Shown here piece by piece: positions 1 through 8,412 of a stretch of DNA of 64,000 nucleotides; positions within the stretch are counted from its first letter, which is position 1; each line of letters opens with the position of its first letter. Under the pieces are notes generated by a model. That model was given only the letters and a program-made list of their open reading frames with translations. It searched no databases and was not told where the DNA came from. Location of the stretch: the NCBI RefSeq assembly GCF_016817355.1, contig NZ_JADOTT010000005.1, positions 186,001 to 250,000 on the forward strand. Reading direction: 5' to 3'. The DNA is from Maricaulis parjimensis (GTDB taxonomy: Bacteria; Pseudomonadota; Alphaproteobacteria; Caulobacterales; Maricaulaceae). A program made the translations under genes and the position numbers.

Positions 1-447
<447 letters not shown>

Positions 448-450
448 TTC

Positions 451-762
451 ATGACCTTTCCACCCGACTGGTTCGAGATGGAGGATGAGCAGGCCATCGC
501 CTTCGAGGATGAGCTGCGCCGGGAATGCATGCCTGGTCACGTCCTGCACGGGCTGGAAGTGCGGGCGGTCGCGGTGGCGGACTGGTCCGATGACAGCCTG
601 TTCGAGATCGAGGATGGCCGCTGGGCGCTGGTCCACCTGACCTGGAAGGCCGAGACCGACCCGAAATGGCCGGCCACGGAGATCTTCAAGGATTTCGAGA
701 CCGTGCTGAAACGCCTGCACGAGGATTTCGAGGAAAGGACAGGTGCTTCGGCGGGAGATTAG
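451..762 (+). CDS. Small conserved-looking hypothetical protein in the formaldehyde locus
   Basis: This encodes 103 residues. The ATG lies three bases after the frmA stop, and a GGTGGAG ribosome-binding sequence sits inside the end of frmA, so the two are probably co-translated. The protein is acidic and rich in Trp and Phe, with no signal peptide or membrane segment; it looks like a small soluble cytoplasmic protein. I do not recognise a family. Its place between frmA and fghA suggests a link to glutathione or formaldehyde metabolism, but that is inference from position only. Its stop overlaps the stop of the convergent DUF5694 gene. Confidence 0.75.
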   Translation: MTFPPDWFEMEDEQAIAFEDELRRECMPGHVLHGLEVRAVAVADWSDDSLFEIEDGRWALVHLTWKAETDPKWPATEIFKDFETVLKRLHEDFEERTGASAGD

Positions 763-1898
763 TCGTCGAGCACGCTGTCCAGGCTGACCAGTTCGAAATC
801 ATGCATCTGGTCCAGATAGGCCTCGAAATAGGCCTTGTGCGAGGACCCCACGATGACCAGGACCCGGGCGCCGGGCTGGTTGCCCGCGGCTTCCACGACA
901 TTGGCGGCCATGCGCAGGCCGCGGGTCTGCCACCAGGCGAGATATTGCCGGGTGACGGCATCGTCCCGGCCGGAGGCAGCGGCTGCGCCGAAATCCTTTT
1001 CGATGGTGAAACGCTGATAGGCGGCGCTGTTCAGGAAGCGGTAGCCGTCCAGAACAGCGTCCGGTGAGCCGAGAAAGCCCGGCTCCATGGCGGCATATTC
1101 CGCTTCCAGCGGGTGTTCCGTGCTCCATACGGACTGGATGGCCGGACCCAGCGTGTCAGGCGAGCGCGTGTAGATGTAGTCCGCCGTATGGTCATCCATG
1201 GTGGCGAGCTCTGTCAGGCCCAGTCGCTGGCCCAGTTCCACGCCAATCAACTGGTTTTCATTGCGTGATTCCTGCAGGCGTTCCAGCCGGACCAGGAGGG
1301 CGTCATCCACCCCGTCGGCGGCAATCTGTTCGGCTTCATCCAGCTGGGCCCATTGCAGGGCGGCCGACCAGGGTTCGCCGGCTCCGTAGAACAGCGCGGC
1401 AAGGTGACGGCGTTCGGCCGGGGAAGGCGCGTCCGGCCAAGTGTCCAGCGTCATCTCCACGGCCAGAGCGGCCTCCGGCTGGGATATGCCGAGGGCATTC
1501 AGGGCGGGTTGCGGATCGGTGCAGTATCGGTCGGCAGCACCATCATGCAGCTCCGCGAAGCCGCGCATCTGATAGCAGGTGCGTCCGCCAATGCTTTCCA
1601 GCGCGATGACATCCGGCGCGAATTCCTCCAGTGCGTCGAGCAGGAGGGAAAGATGGGCCGGATCGAAAGCCGCTTCGGGGAGGTTGTTGAGGTGTTTCGT
1701 GCCGAGGATGAGGACTTGGGTTGGCTCACCGCCGAGCGTCCGTTGGACACCGGCGAAATCGATCGCAGGGCGGGTGTTTTCCGTATCAAACACCGGGGAA
1801 CCGGGAAGGGTGTCGGCATTGACGGCCTGGGCGATGGCCGGGCTGGCCAGGCTCAGACTGCCGGCCAGCAGGGATGCCAGGGACAGGGTGGTCTTCAT
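759..1898 (-). CDS. Secreted DUF5694-type (TraB/ChaN-like fold) protein
   Basis: This is a 379-residue protein. The start at 1898 is chosen because AAGGAGGAAAG precedes it and an N-terminal signal peptide follows (hydrophobic LASLLAGSLSLASPAIAQA, cleavage near residue 25). After a linker, an ILGTKHLNNLP strand and a DVIALES strand recall the start of the TraB/GumN/ChaN-like fold. A late VLVIVGSSHKAYFEAYL segment matches the conserved C-terminal strand of DUF5694 proteins. The biochemical role of this family is not established. It is probably periplasmic or exported. It is read against frmA and fghA and splits that locus. The family call is from motif recognition. Confidence 0.78.
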   Translation of the reverse strand: MKTTLSLASLLAGSLSLASPAIAQAVNADTLPGSPVFDTENTRPAIDFAGVQRTLGGEPTQVLILGTKHLNNLPEAAFDPAHLSLLLDALEEFAPDVIALESIGGRTCYQMRGFAELHDGAADRYCTDPQPALNALGISQPEAALAVEMTLDTWPDAPSPAERRHLAALFYGAGEPWSAALQWAQLDEAEQIAADGVDDALLVRLERLQESRNENQLIGVELGQRLGLTELATMDDHTADYIYTRSPDTLGPAIQSVWSTEHPLEAEYAAMEPGFLGSPDAVLDGYRFLNSAAYQRFTIEKDFGAAAASGRDDAVTRQYLAWWQTRGLRMAANVVEAAGNQPGARVLVIVGSSHKAYFEAYLDQMHDFELVSLDSVLDD

Positions 1899-2033
1899 CG
1901 GTCTTTCCTCCTTGGGCGGCAGTTTCCGCTCGATTGCCACGTTAGCGGGCTGCATTCGGGGCGGAACCGGGATTGGAGATGTGTGCGTTCCTCGCCTATG
2001 TCTGATGGCAGCGACGCAAGAAGGACGCTTTCG

Positions 2034-2873
2034 ATGAGCCTCACCACTGTTTCTTCCTGGGCCAGTTTCGGCGGCACGTTGTCCGTCCATGACCATGACA
2101 GTGAGGCCTGTGGCTGCACGATGCGGTTTGCGGTCTTCACACCGCCCCAGGCGAAGGACGGACCGGTGCCGGTGCTCTGGTATCTCTCCGGCCTGACCTG
2201 CAATTGGTCGAATGTGATGGAGAAGTCCGGCCTGCAGCGCATGGCGGCGGAGCTGGGCCTGATGGTGATTGCGCCGGACACCTCGCCGCGTGGCGAGGAT
2301 GTCGCCAATGATGACAGCTATGATCTGGGTCAGGGCGCAGGCTTTTACATCAATGCGACCGAACATCCCTGGGCGCCGCACTTCCAGATGCAGACCTATA
2401 TCCTGGAGGAACTTCCCGCCCTTATCGGCTCGGAATTCCCGGCCGACATGGACCGCCAGGGCATATTCGGCCATTCCATGGGCGGGCATGGCGCGCTGAC
2501 CCTGCATTTCAAACAACCGGGCCGCTATCGCTCTGTTTCGGCCTTTTCACCCATTGTCGCGCCGGCGCAAGTGCCCTGGGGACAAAAGGCCTTCTCCGCC
2601 TATCTGGGTGATGAATGTCCGGACTGGGGCGAGCATGATGCCTGTGAGCTGGTGAAGCGTCAGCCCAGCGAAGCCCATATCCTGGTCGACCAGGGTGAGG
2701 CGGATCAATTCCTGGAAGAACAGCTCAAGCCGGAATTGTTCGAGGCGGCGTGCCGGGAGGCGGGCCAGTCCCTGACCCTGCGCCGCCATCCCGGCTATGA
2801 CCATTCCTACTGGTTCATCGCGACCTTCATGGAGGATCACCTCCGCCATCACGCCAAGGCGCTGACGGCCTAG
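2034..2873 (+). CDS. fghA: S-formylglutathione hydrolase
   Basis: This is a 279-residue alpha/beta-hydrolase (esterase D family) that hydrolyses S-formylglutathione to formate and glutathione, the second step of formaldehyde detoxification. The nucleophile elbow GHSMGG places Ser148. Asp224 (GEAD) and His257 (PGYDHSY) complete the triad at the spacing expected for the family. The N-terminal FGGTLSV...CGCTMRFAVFTPP is also typical. The ATG at 2034 follows AGAAGGA; an in-frame ATG at 1998 would add 12 residues that lack family similarity. The gene is not directly joined to frmA, because a DUF5694 gene on the other strand lies between, so it probably has its own promoter in the divergent gap. 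Confidence 0.96.
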   Translation: MSLTTVSSWASFGGTLSVHDHDSEACGCTMRFAVFTPPQAKDGPVPVLWYLSGLTCNWSNVMEKSGLQRMAAELGLMVIAPDTSPRGEDVANDDSYDLGQGAGFYINATEHPWAPHFQMQTYILEELPALIGSEFPADMDRQGIFGHSMGGHGALTLHFKQPGRYRSVSAFSPIVAPAQVPWGQKAFSAYLGDECPDWGEHDACELVKRQPSEAHILVDQGEADQFLEEQLKPELFEAACREAGQSLTLRRHPGYDHSYWFIATFMEDHLRHHAKALTA

Positions 2874-2876
2874 CGA

Positions 2877-3320
2877 TTACTGGATGCCCAGTTCGGAGAT
2901 GGACAGGGTAGCCTGGGCATATTCGCCCTGACGGTAGGAGCCGACCCAGACGGAATAGGCACCCGATTGCGGGCGGTTGATCGTGATCGCCGGGTTGAGG
3001 CCGGGCCCGCTGTCATCATCGCAATAGAATTGTCCGTCCGGGGCCCGAACGATCAGCGTCGTGTCGGCATTGGAATTGGCGGAAATCGTCAGGTTGAAAC
3101 TGCCCGCCTGGTAGTAGACGGCAAAGTCCACCGCATCGGCGACCCAGCCGCGGCAATTGGAAAACAGATTGCTGGCCTGGATCGTGCCGCCCGAGGTGAT
3201 GTTGGTGCGCCACGGGTCCGGCGTGAAACCGGCGCGCAGATTGACGGAACCGAAAGTCTGGGCCGAAGCCGGTGCGGCTGCGGCGAGGGCCAGCAGGCCC
3301 AGTGCGAAAATGCGTTTCAT
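2877..3320 (-). CDS. Small secreted protein with a pre-peptidase C-terminal-like beta domain
   Basis: This is a 147-residue exported protein. Its start at 3320 has GGGGAG upstream and a clear signal peptide (MKRIFALGLLALAAAAPASA, cleavage near residue 20). The mature part is a single all-beta domain with motifs such as LRAGFTPDPW, FAVYYQAGSFNLTI, CDDDSG and GAYSVWVGSY. These resemble the PPC-type domains attached to secreted peptidases, where Asp clusters bind calcium. Two Cys residues (in NCRG and FYCDDD) could form a disulfide. No catalytic domain is present. It ends three bases from the convergent fghA gene. The function is unknown; it is probably periplasmic or secreted. Confidence 0.82.
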   Translation of the reverse strand: MKRIFALGLLALAAAAPASAQTFGSVNLRAGFTPDPWRTNITSGGTIQASNLFSNCRGWVADAVDFAVYYQAGSFNLTISANSNADTTLIVRAPDGQFYCDDDSGPGLNPAITINRPQSGAYSVWVGSYRQGEYAQATLSISELGIQ

Positions 3321-3497
3321 GGCGGTGATCTCCCCCTGCCTGTGAATGGGGGGACGGCACCAGCCCGGATGAAAAGGACCGGAAGTCAGACCGGCACCGC
3401 CCCGTGACCCCAACGCTATGTCTGGCGGGGAAAAACGGGCATCCCCTGTTCCGGGGAGGGGGATGAGTTGGGTTTCGGGCTCCATTTCCCAACACAC

Positions 3498-3601
3498 CAT
3501 TTTCCCCGGGCGCAGTCCCGAGGCCGACAGGGTGTTCCATCTTTTCATCGGATAAGGGTGCGGCGCCTTCGGTTGGCCCCGGAACAAGTCCGGGGAAAAT
3601 G
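3498..3601. repeat. Dispersed inverted-repeat element, CATTTTCCCCGG-ended type
   Basis: The 12-base arms CATTTTCCCCGG (3498-3509) and CCGGGGAAAATG (3590-3601) are exact reverse complements about 80 bases apart. A related element with CATTTTTCCCGGA ends is found at 11003-11123, so this is a small dispersed family and not a one-off dyad. Confidence 0.65.
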
Positions 3602-3660
3602 CGGTGGGTGCTTTCACGACTTTCAGCGCCACGGCGTTTCCGCCTGGCGGTATGAGAGGT

Positions 3661-3732
3661 GTGCGGGAGGCCGGCGACTGTCTGCCGGCGATTGTTTCTA
3701 GTGTGTGTGTGACAGGCACTGGCCTCCCGCAC
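3661..3732. repeat. Perfect 12-base inverted repeat (possible cruciform or RNA hairpin)
   Basis: GTGCGGGAGGCC (3661-3672) pairs exactly with GGCCTCCCGCAC (3721-3732). Inside the 48-base loop there are two GCCGGC palindromes and a short GT run (GTGTGTGTGTG). No gene is adjacent within 300 bases, so its role is open. Confidence 0.6.
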
Positions 3733-3970
3733 GCGGAGATTTCCCGAACGCTCTCGCCCCCGTTTCCAATCCGGCCGGTACTCAGGTCGGGCGTTTAGTG
3801 CCGTCAGACCGGGCCGGACGCCCTGCCGGTGCTCAGGATGTCACCCCCTCGCGCGGACAGGCTCCGCAAACCTCCGGGCACAAGGGACTGAGCTCATGCC
3901 TCTCTTCCCGGACGTCGAGGAGGAGTCTGGCACAGGTTTTGGGGGTGGGGATAAGTGGAGCTCGGTCGGC

Positions 3971-3997
3971 ACCCCCTCTCCCTTGGGAGAGGGGGGT
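3971..3997. terminator. GC-rich hairpin downstream of tag
   Basis: CCCCCTCTCCC and GGGAGAGGGGG form an 11-base stem with a two-base loop, ten bases beyond the tag stop codon on the minus strand. No run of T follows on that strand, so it is an mRNA-end hairpin and not a textbook intrinsic terminator. Confidence 0.45.
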
Positions 3998-4006
3998 GAG
4001 CCTGAG

Positions 4007-4585
4007 TTACCGTCCCATCGACTTCACAACCTCATGCCGATGGCATCCTGTCTCATGGTCATTGACCATGCCGACGGCCTGCATGAAGGCGTAGACGATC
4101 ACCGGTCCCACGAATTTGAAGCCTCGCTTTTTGAGGTCCTTGGACAGGGCCTGGCTGGCTTCGGTCTGGGTCGGGGTGTCCTTTAGGCTGGGCCAGGTGT
4201 TCTGGATGGGGGCGCCGCCGACAAAGCTCCAGAGATGGTCGGAGAAGTCGATGCCGGCCTCGCGCATGTCCAGATAGGCCTGGGCATTGCCGATGGCGGC
4301 CTCGATCTTGGCTTTTGAGCGGATAATGCCGGGATCGGCCAGCAGGCGTTCGCGGTCGGCATCGTCGTAGCGGGCAATGATCTCCGGATCGAAACCGTGG
4401 AAGACCTGGCGCATGTGCTCGCGCTTGCGCAGGATCGTGATCCAGGCGAGGCCGGCCTGGAAGCCGTCCAGCATCAGTTTTTCCCAGAGAGCGCGGCTGT
4501 CATATTCCGGCACACCCCATTCGGTGTCGTGATACTCGGCATAGATCGGATCGGGCGTGTTCACCCAAGCGCAGCGTGTCGTCAT
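4007..4585 (-). CDS. tag: DNA-3-methyladenine glycosylase I
   Basis: This 192-residue base-excision repair enzyme removes 3-methyladenine from alkylated DNA. The N-terminus RCAWVNTPDPIYAEYHDTEWG is family-typical. The zinc 'snap' ligands of the Tag family are all present at the expected places: Cys5, His19, His177 and Cys181 (H-x3-C near the end). The EKLMLDGFQAGLAWITIL helix and the FKFVGP segment also match. The length is normal. It is transcribed alone, flanked by the repeat-rich gap downstream and a REP-like element upstream. Confidence 0.96.
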   Translation of the reverse strand: MTTRCAWVNTPDPIYAEYHDTEWGVPEYDSRALWEKLMLDGFQAGLAWITILRKREHMRQVFHGFDPEIIARYDDADRERLLADPGIIRSKAKIEAAIGNAQAYLDMREAGIDFSDHLWSFVGGAPIQNTWPSLKDTPTQTEASQALSKDLKKRGFKFVGPVIVYAFMQAVGMVNDHETGCHRHEVVKSMGR

Positions 4586-4642
4586 GGTTCTCTGTCTAAT
4601 CCAGGCCTGCTGACAGCGTCATGGCAGGATTATTCCATCTTC

Positions 4643-4739
4643 CGTCATCCCACGGGCCCTGCAAAGCAGGGATCCGGGGGACCTCACCCATCCTGTTGGC
4701 CGGTTAGCCGGGGTCCCCCGGACAAGCCGGGGGATGACG
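4643..4739. repeat. REP-like palindromic element, copy A
   Basis: The ends CGTCATCCC (4643-4651) and GGGATGACG (4731-4739) are exact inverted repeats. The interior also folds: ATCCGGGGGACCT is matched by GGTCCCCCGGAC. Related copies lie at 11151-11178 (half), 12665-12803 and 34852-34957, and a degenerate one near 48850. All are between genes. Confidence 0.75.
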
Positions 4740-4756
4740 ATTGGAAACGGGCGGGA

Positions 4757-5575
4757 TCAAACCGCTTGCGGCGGCGCGTCCGGGATCAGGGCTTGCGGCA
4801 CGGTGATATGGGCTTCCTGGCCATCGGCTTCGGCGTAGCGTGTGGCCGTGCCCAGCTTGTCGATGCGGGTCAGGATGATGGCGTGGTGTCCGGCGGCGGA
4901 GGAAATTGCGCCGACCTTGGCGTCGCCCGCCATGACGGCGGTGCCACGCGGCGGGGCCTCGCTGGCGAAGACGGCGGGGATGGAGCGTTTGCGGATCGTG
5001 CCGCGGCGCTTCATGCGCGAGACGACTTCCTGGCCGATGAAACAGCCCTTCTTCCAGCCCACCCCGCCATAGGCGTCCAGATTGACGTCGGTGGGAAAGA
5101 CTTCCGCCTCGCCATAATCGCGACCGAAGGCGGGAACGCCAGCTTCCAGTTCCAGCGTGTCGAGGGATTTTTCCGGTCCGCCCTGCTGGGCAATGCCGCG
5201 ATAGACCCGGCCTTCCAGGCGGGGATCGGCGGCCAGGCCCGGATGGGGTGTGGTCGCCCACACGGCACAAAGATCAGTATTGTGCACGATCTCCGCCTGG
5301 GCGCGCAGTTTGAACAGGGTAAGGCGTTTGACCAGGCCGGGTGCGGCCTCGGCCGGCACGTCCAGCCAGACCGTCCGGTCTTCGGCAAAAATCAGGAAAT
5401 CCACCAGGATCTTGCCCTGCGGGGTCAGCAAGGCACCGGGCCGGCAATCGCCTGCTTCAAGCGCGGAGACGTCCGCCGTGATGACGCGTTGCAGGAAGGA
5501 GCGGGCCTCGTCTCCGGCGACGGAAACAATGGCGCGGCCGGGCAGGGTGTGCGGGAGAGTGTCGGGCAGGCTCAT
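4757..5575 (-). CDS. ygfZ: YgfZ/GcvT-family folate-binding protein
   Basis: This is a 272-residue tetrahydrofolate-binding protein of the YgfZ group, which helps maintain certain iron-sulfur enzymes. The diagnostic motif KGCFIGQE lies at residues 176-183 with its conserved Cys178, followed by the RMKRRG segment. The N-terminus has the family strand ALLTPQGKILVDFLI. The start at 5575 (MSLPDTL) is preferred; an upstream in-frame ATG at 5620 would add 15 residues unlike the family. It is divergent from the GT9 gene, with 65 bases between the two starts. Cytoplasmic. Confidence 0.93.
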   Translation of the reverse strand: MSLPDTLPHTLPGRAIVSVAGDEARSFLQRVITADVSALEAGDCRPGALLTPQGKILVDFLIFAEDRTVWLDVPAEAAPGLVKRLTLFKLRAQAEIVHNTDLCAVWATTPHPGLAADPRLEGRVYRGIAQQGGPEKSLDTLELEAGVPAFGRDYGEAEVFPTDVNLDAYGGVGWKKGCFIGQEVVSRMKRRGTIRKRSIPAVFASEAPPRGTAVMAGDAKVGAISSAAGHHAIILTRIDKLGTATRYAEADGQEAHITVPQALIPDAPPQAV

Positions 5576-5640
5576 GACACGGATATGGCATTGTGCTCGC
5601 GTCTGGCCAAGACCTCTCATGCGCGCTATTGGCGGCAGCC

Positions 5641-6606
5641 ATGGAACGCGTGCTTTTCATCACCTCGACCCGGATCGGTGACGCGATCATCAATTCGGGC
5701 GTCCTCAATCATCTCGTCGAGACCCGGCCCGAAGCGCAATTCACCATTGCCTGCGGACCGCTGGCCGCGTCCCTGTTTGCCGAAGTGCCGCGACTGGAAC
5801 GCCTCATCGTGATGCGCAAGAAGCCGATGGGACGTCACTGGATTGATCTGTGGCAGGAAACCGTGGGCACGCGCTGGGACCTTGTGGTCGACATGCGCTG
5901 TTCCGCCACGGCCTGGACTTTGCGCGCAGAAGAGCGCCGCATCCTGAAACAGGCAAGCACGCCGACGGCGAAAGTCATCGAGGCGGCCAGTGTTCTCGGG
6001 CTGGAGACGGATCCGCCGGCACCGCGCCTTTGGCTGTCGGACGCGCATCGCGCCGAAGCGCACACGCGTCTGCCCGATCTGCCGGACGGGCTGCCCTATC
6101 TCGCGATCTGCCCGTCCGCCTCCTGGATTTTCAAGGTCTGGCCGGCGGAGAAATTCGCCGAATTCATCCTCAAATTCACGGCACCGGACGGCGTCATGCC
6201 CGGCGCCCACATCGTCATGCTGGGCGGACCGGGCGACGAGAAATATGCCCAACCCATCTATGATGCCCTGCCGGAGCTCGATTTTGTCGACCTGCTGGGG
6301 CTCGGCTTGCCGGAAACGGCAGCTTGCCTTGAGCGCGTCCGTCTCTATGTCGGCAATGATAGTGGGTTGATGCATATGTCCGCCGCCGCCGGCACGCCGA
6401 CACTGGGTCTGTTCGGTCCGTCGGATGACCGTTGTTATGGCCCCTGGGGTGATCATTGCGACCTGGTGCGCGGTCCGGCCTCCTTCGAGGAGATCGACTC
6501 GGCCCATTCTGACCGCCGCAAACACCCGGAAAGCCTGCTCGCCGACCTTTCGGTCGAGACTGTGTATGATGCCGCCAAACGCCTTTTTGAAAGGACTGCA
6601 AAATGA
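5641..6606 (+). CDS. Glycosyltransferase family 9 (ADP-heptose:LPS heptosyltransferase-like)
   Basis: This is a 321-residue GT-B glycosyltransferase of family 9, which transfers ADP-activated heptose to the lipopolysaccharide core. The N-terminal ITSTRIGDAIINSGVL motif (residues 7-23) and the nucleotide-sugar motif GNDSGLMHMSAA (238-249) followed by GLFGPSDDRCYGPWG are characteristic. The exact acceptor cannot be told from sequence. It starts a tight operon: its stop overlaps the dihydroorotase ATG (ATGA). The DUF6165 and HAD-like genes follow. Family 9 genes are common next to DUF6165 genes in glycan loci, to my knowledge, so a surface-glycan role for the operon is plausible. Confidence 0.9.
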   Translation: MERVLFITSTRIGDAIINSGVLNHLVETRPEAQFTIACGPLAASLFAEVPRLERLIVMRKKPMGRHWIDLWQETVGTRWDLVVDMRCSATAWTLRAEERRILKQASTPTAKVIEAASVLGLETDPPAPRLWLSDAHRAEAHTRLPDLPDGLPYLAICPSASWIFKVWPAEKFAEFILKFTAPDGVMPGAHIVMLGGPGDEKYAQPIYDALPELDFVDLLGLGLPETAACLERVRLYVGNDSGLMHMSAAAGTPTLGLFGPSDDRCYGPWGDHCDLVRGPASFEEIDSAHSDRRKHPESLLADLSVETVYDAAKRLFERTAK

Positions 6607-7943
6607 GCCAGACCTTCGACCTCATTCTCAAGGGTGGTGATGTCGTCAACCATGCCGGCCGGGGCATTGCCGATATCGGTGTGATCAATGGCAAGACGGC
6701 CGCGATCGGTGATCTCTCCCAGGCCTCGGCTGACGAGGTGATCGATTGCACCGGCCTGCTGGTCGTGCCGGGCGTCATCGACACCCAGGTCCATTTCCGC
6801 GAGCCAGGAATGGAATGGAAGGAAGACCTGCAGTCCGGTTCGCTGTGCGCCGTGATGGGCGGTGTGACCGCCGTATTCGAAATGCCGAACACCAATCCGA
6901 CCACGACCTCGCCGGACATGCATCTGGACAAGCTCGCCCGGGCCAAGGGGCGCATGCATTGCGACCACGCCTTCTATGCCGGCGCGACCAATGAGAATGC
7001 CGACGTTCTGCCCGAGATGGAAAAAATGCTCGGCTGCTGCGGTGTGAAGGTTTTCATGGGCGCGTCCACGGGCTCGCTCCTGGTCGCCGATGATGAGGGT
7101 GTTGAGCGGGTGCTCAACGCGATCTCGCGCCGCGCGGCCTTTCACTCCGAAGATGAGTTCCGGCTGGAAGAGCGCCGTGGTCTGGCGGTGGATGGGGACT
7201 GGACGAGCCACCCGGTCGTGCGCGATGCGGAAGCCGCCATCCTCTCGACGAAACGCCTCATCCGCTTGGCCCGCAAGACCGGCAAGCGCATCCACGTCCT
7301 GCACGTCTCCACGGCGGAGGAAATGGACATTCTGGAACAGCATCGCGATGTCGCTTCGGTGGAAGCCACGCCGCAGCATCTGACGCTGGAAGGCCCGGAA
7401 ATCTATGAGCGCATCAAGGGCCGGGCCCAGATGAACCCGCCCGTGCGCGATGCCTATCACCGCGCCGGCCTGTGGCGGGGCCTGCAGCGCGGCATTGTCG
7501 ATGTGATCGGCTCCGATCACGCACCGCATACACTGGAGGAAAAGGCCAAACCCTATCCGCAAAGCCCGTCCGGCATGCCTGGCGTGCAGACCCTGGTTCC
7601 GATCATGCTGGATCATGTGAATGCCGGCCGCCTGACCATTGAGCGCTTTGTCGACCTGACCTCGCACGGCGCCCAGCGCGTCTTCGGCATCGCCAATAAG
7701 GGCCGCATGGCCGCCGGCTGGGATGCCGATTTCACCCTGATCGACATGAAGCGTTCGGTGGAGATCACCGATGACTGGTCGGCCACCAAGTCAGGCTGGA
7801 CACCCTTCCACGGCATGACCGTGACCGGCTGGCCGGTCGGCACGATCGTGCGCGGCAAATCCATCATGCGTGAGGGCGAACTCGTGACCGAAGGGGCCGG
7901 CGAACCGGTCACCTTCATGGAAGCGCTGCCCAAGCGCAGCTAA
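6603..7943 (+). CDS. pyrC: Dihydroorotase (class I, QxH variant)
   Basis: This 446-residue amidohydrolase should interconvert carbamoyl-aspartate and dihydroorotate in pyrimidine synthesis. The metal-binding start motif reads DTQVHFREPG (residues 60-69), so the first His of the usual HxH is Gln62. The carboxylated Lys is Lys149 (GVKVFMGASTG). The other metal residues are His181, His234 and Asp305 (GSDHAPH). A QVHFREPG plus KVFMGxSTG combination is known from Bacteroidetes-type dihydroorotases, so the variant is not by itself a sign of decay. The gene overlaps the glycosyltransferase by four bases (ATGA) and is followed by DUF6165, an unusual setting for pyrC. Confidence 0.88.
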   Translation: MSQTFDLILKGGDVVNHAGRGIADIGVINGKTAAIGDLSQASADEVIDCTGLLVVPGVIDTQVHFREPGMEWKEDLQSGSLCAVMGGVTAVFEMPNTNPTTTSPDMHLDKLARAKGRMHCDHAFYAGATNENADVLPEMEKMLGCCGVKVFMGASTGSLLVADDEGVERVLNAISRRAAFHSEDEFRLEERRGLAVDGDWTSHPVVRDAEAAILSTKRLIRLARKTGKRIHVLHVSTAEEMDILEQHRDVASVEATPQHLTLEGPEIYERIKGRAQMNPPVRDAYHRAGLWRGLQRGIVDVIGSDHAPHTLEEKAKPYPQSPSGMPGVQTLVPIMLDHVNAGRLTIERFVDLTSHGAQRVFGIANKGRMAAGWDADFTLIDMKRSVEITDDWSATKSGWTPFHGMTVTGWPVGTIVRGKSIMREGELVTEGAGEPVTFMEALPKRS

Positions 7944-7959
7944 GACAGGAAACAACCCC

Positions 7960-8352
7960 GTGACCACAACCATCATGACCGCGATCGCTCCGGGTGAGCT
8001 GATCGACAAGATCACCATTCTGCGCATCAAGTCCGAGCGGATTGCCGATGAGGCCAAGCTGAAGAATGTCCGCACCGAGCTGGATATCCTGACGGCGACG
8101 CAGAAAGAGCATGTGCCGGCCAGCGACGAGATGATCCGGCTGGAAGAGGCGCTCAAAACGGTCAATGAAGCGCTCTGGGAGATCGAGGATGATATCCGCG
8201 ATTGCGAGCGCCAGGGCGATTTCGGCGCGGAATTCATCCGTCTGGCCCGCGCCGTCTATGTCACGAATGACAAGCGCGCAGCCCTGAAAAAGGAGATCAA
8301 TCTCCTGCTCGGCTCGACCATCGTGGAAGAAAAATCCTACGCCGAGTATTGA
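7960..8352 (+). CDS. DUF6165 family protein
   Basis: This encodes 130 residues. The GTG start at 7960 follows ACAGGAAAC; an ATG at 7975 is an alternative. The protein begins with the family-typical APGELIDKITILRIKSERI and is almost entirely charged helix (heptad-like KLKNVRTELDIL and EEALKTVNEALWEIED stretches), ending in a RLARAVYVTNDKRAALKKEINLL segment. Its function is not established. It has no signal peptide and is probably a soluble helical protein. It lies 16 bases after pyrC in the GT9 operon, and DUF6165 genes often accompany glycosyltransferases, which suggests a supporting role in surface-glycan assembly (inference). Confidence 0.85.
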   Translation: MTTTIMTAIAPGELIDKITILRIKSERIADEAKLKNVRTELDILTATQKEHVPASDEMIRLEEALKTVNEALWEIEDDIRDCERQGDFGAEFIRLARAVYVTNDKRAALKKEINLLLGSTIVEEKSYAEY

Positions 8353-8412
8353 TCCGGCAGGCCCAGCCGCGTATCCGGCCCTCATCAAGCCCGACTTTGC
8401 AAGGAACACAGT

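Larger units (their letters stand above)
3321..4006. other. Long non-coding stretch rich in inverted repeats
   Basis: These 686 bases between two minus-strand genes carry no frame with convincing start, ribosome-binding site and codon use. They hold several strong palindromes (listed separately at 3498-3601, 3661-3732 and 3971-3997). There are also two near-identical GCCGGTACTCAGG / GCCGGTGCTCAGG copies near 3774 and 3826. The density of dyads is far above the rest of the window. Confidence 0.7.

Noticed and set aside
1353-2033. N-terminal extension of fghA to 1353
   Set aside because: The extra frame overlaps the opposite DUF5694 gene, has no family similarity, and the chosen start has a ribosome-binding site.
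4643-4739. The REP-like copy as an intrinsic terminator of ygfZ
   Set aside because: The hairpin is long and GC-rich but has no T run at its end, and the same element appears where no gene end would need it.
6603-7943. Dihydroorotase as a pseudogene because of the missing His
   Set aside because: The frame is full-length, all other metal ligands are present, and the Gln variant is known in intact enzymes of another group.
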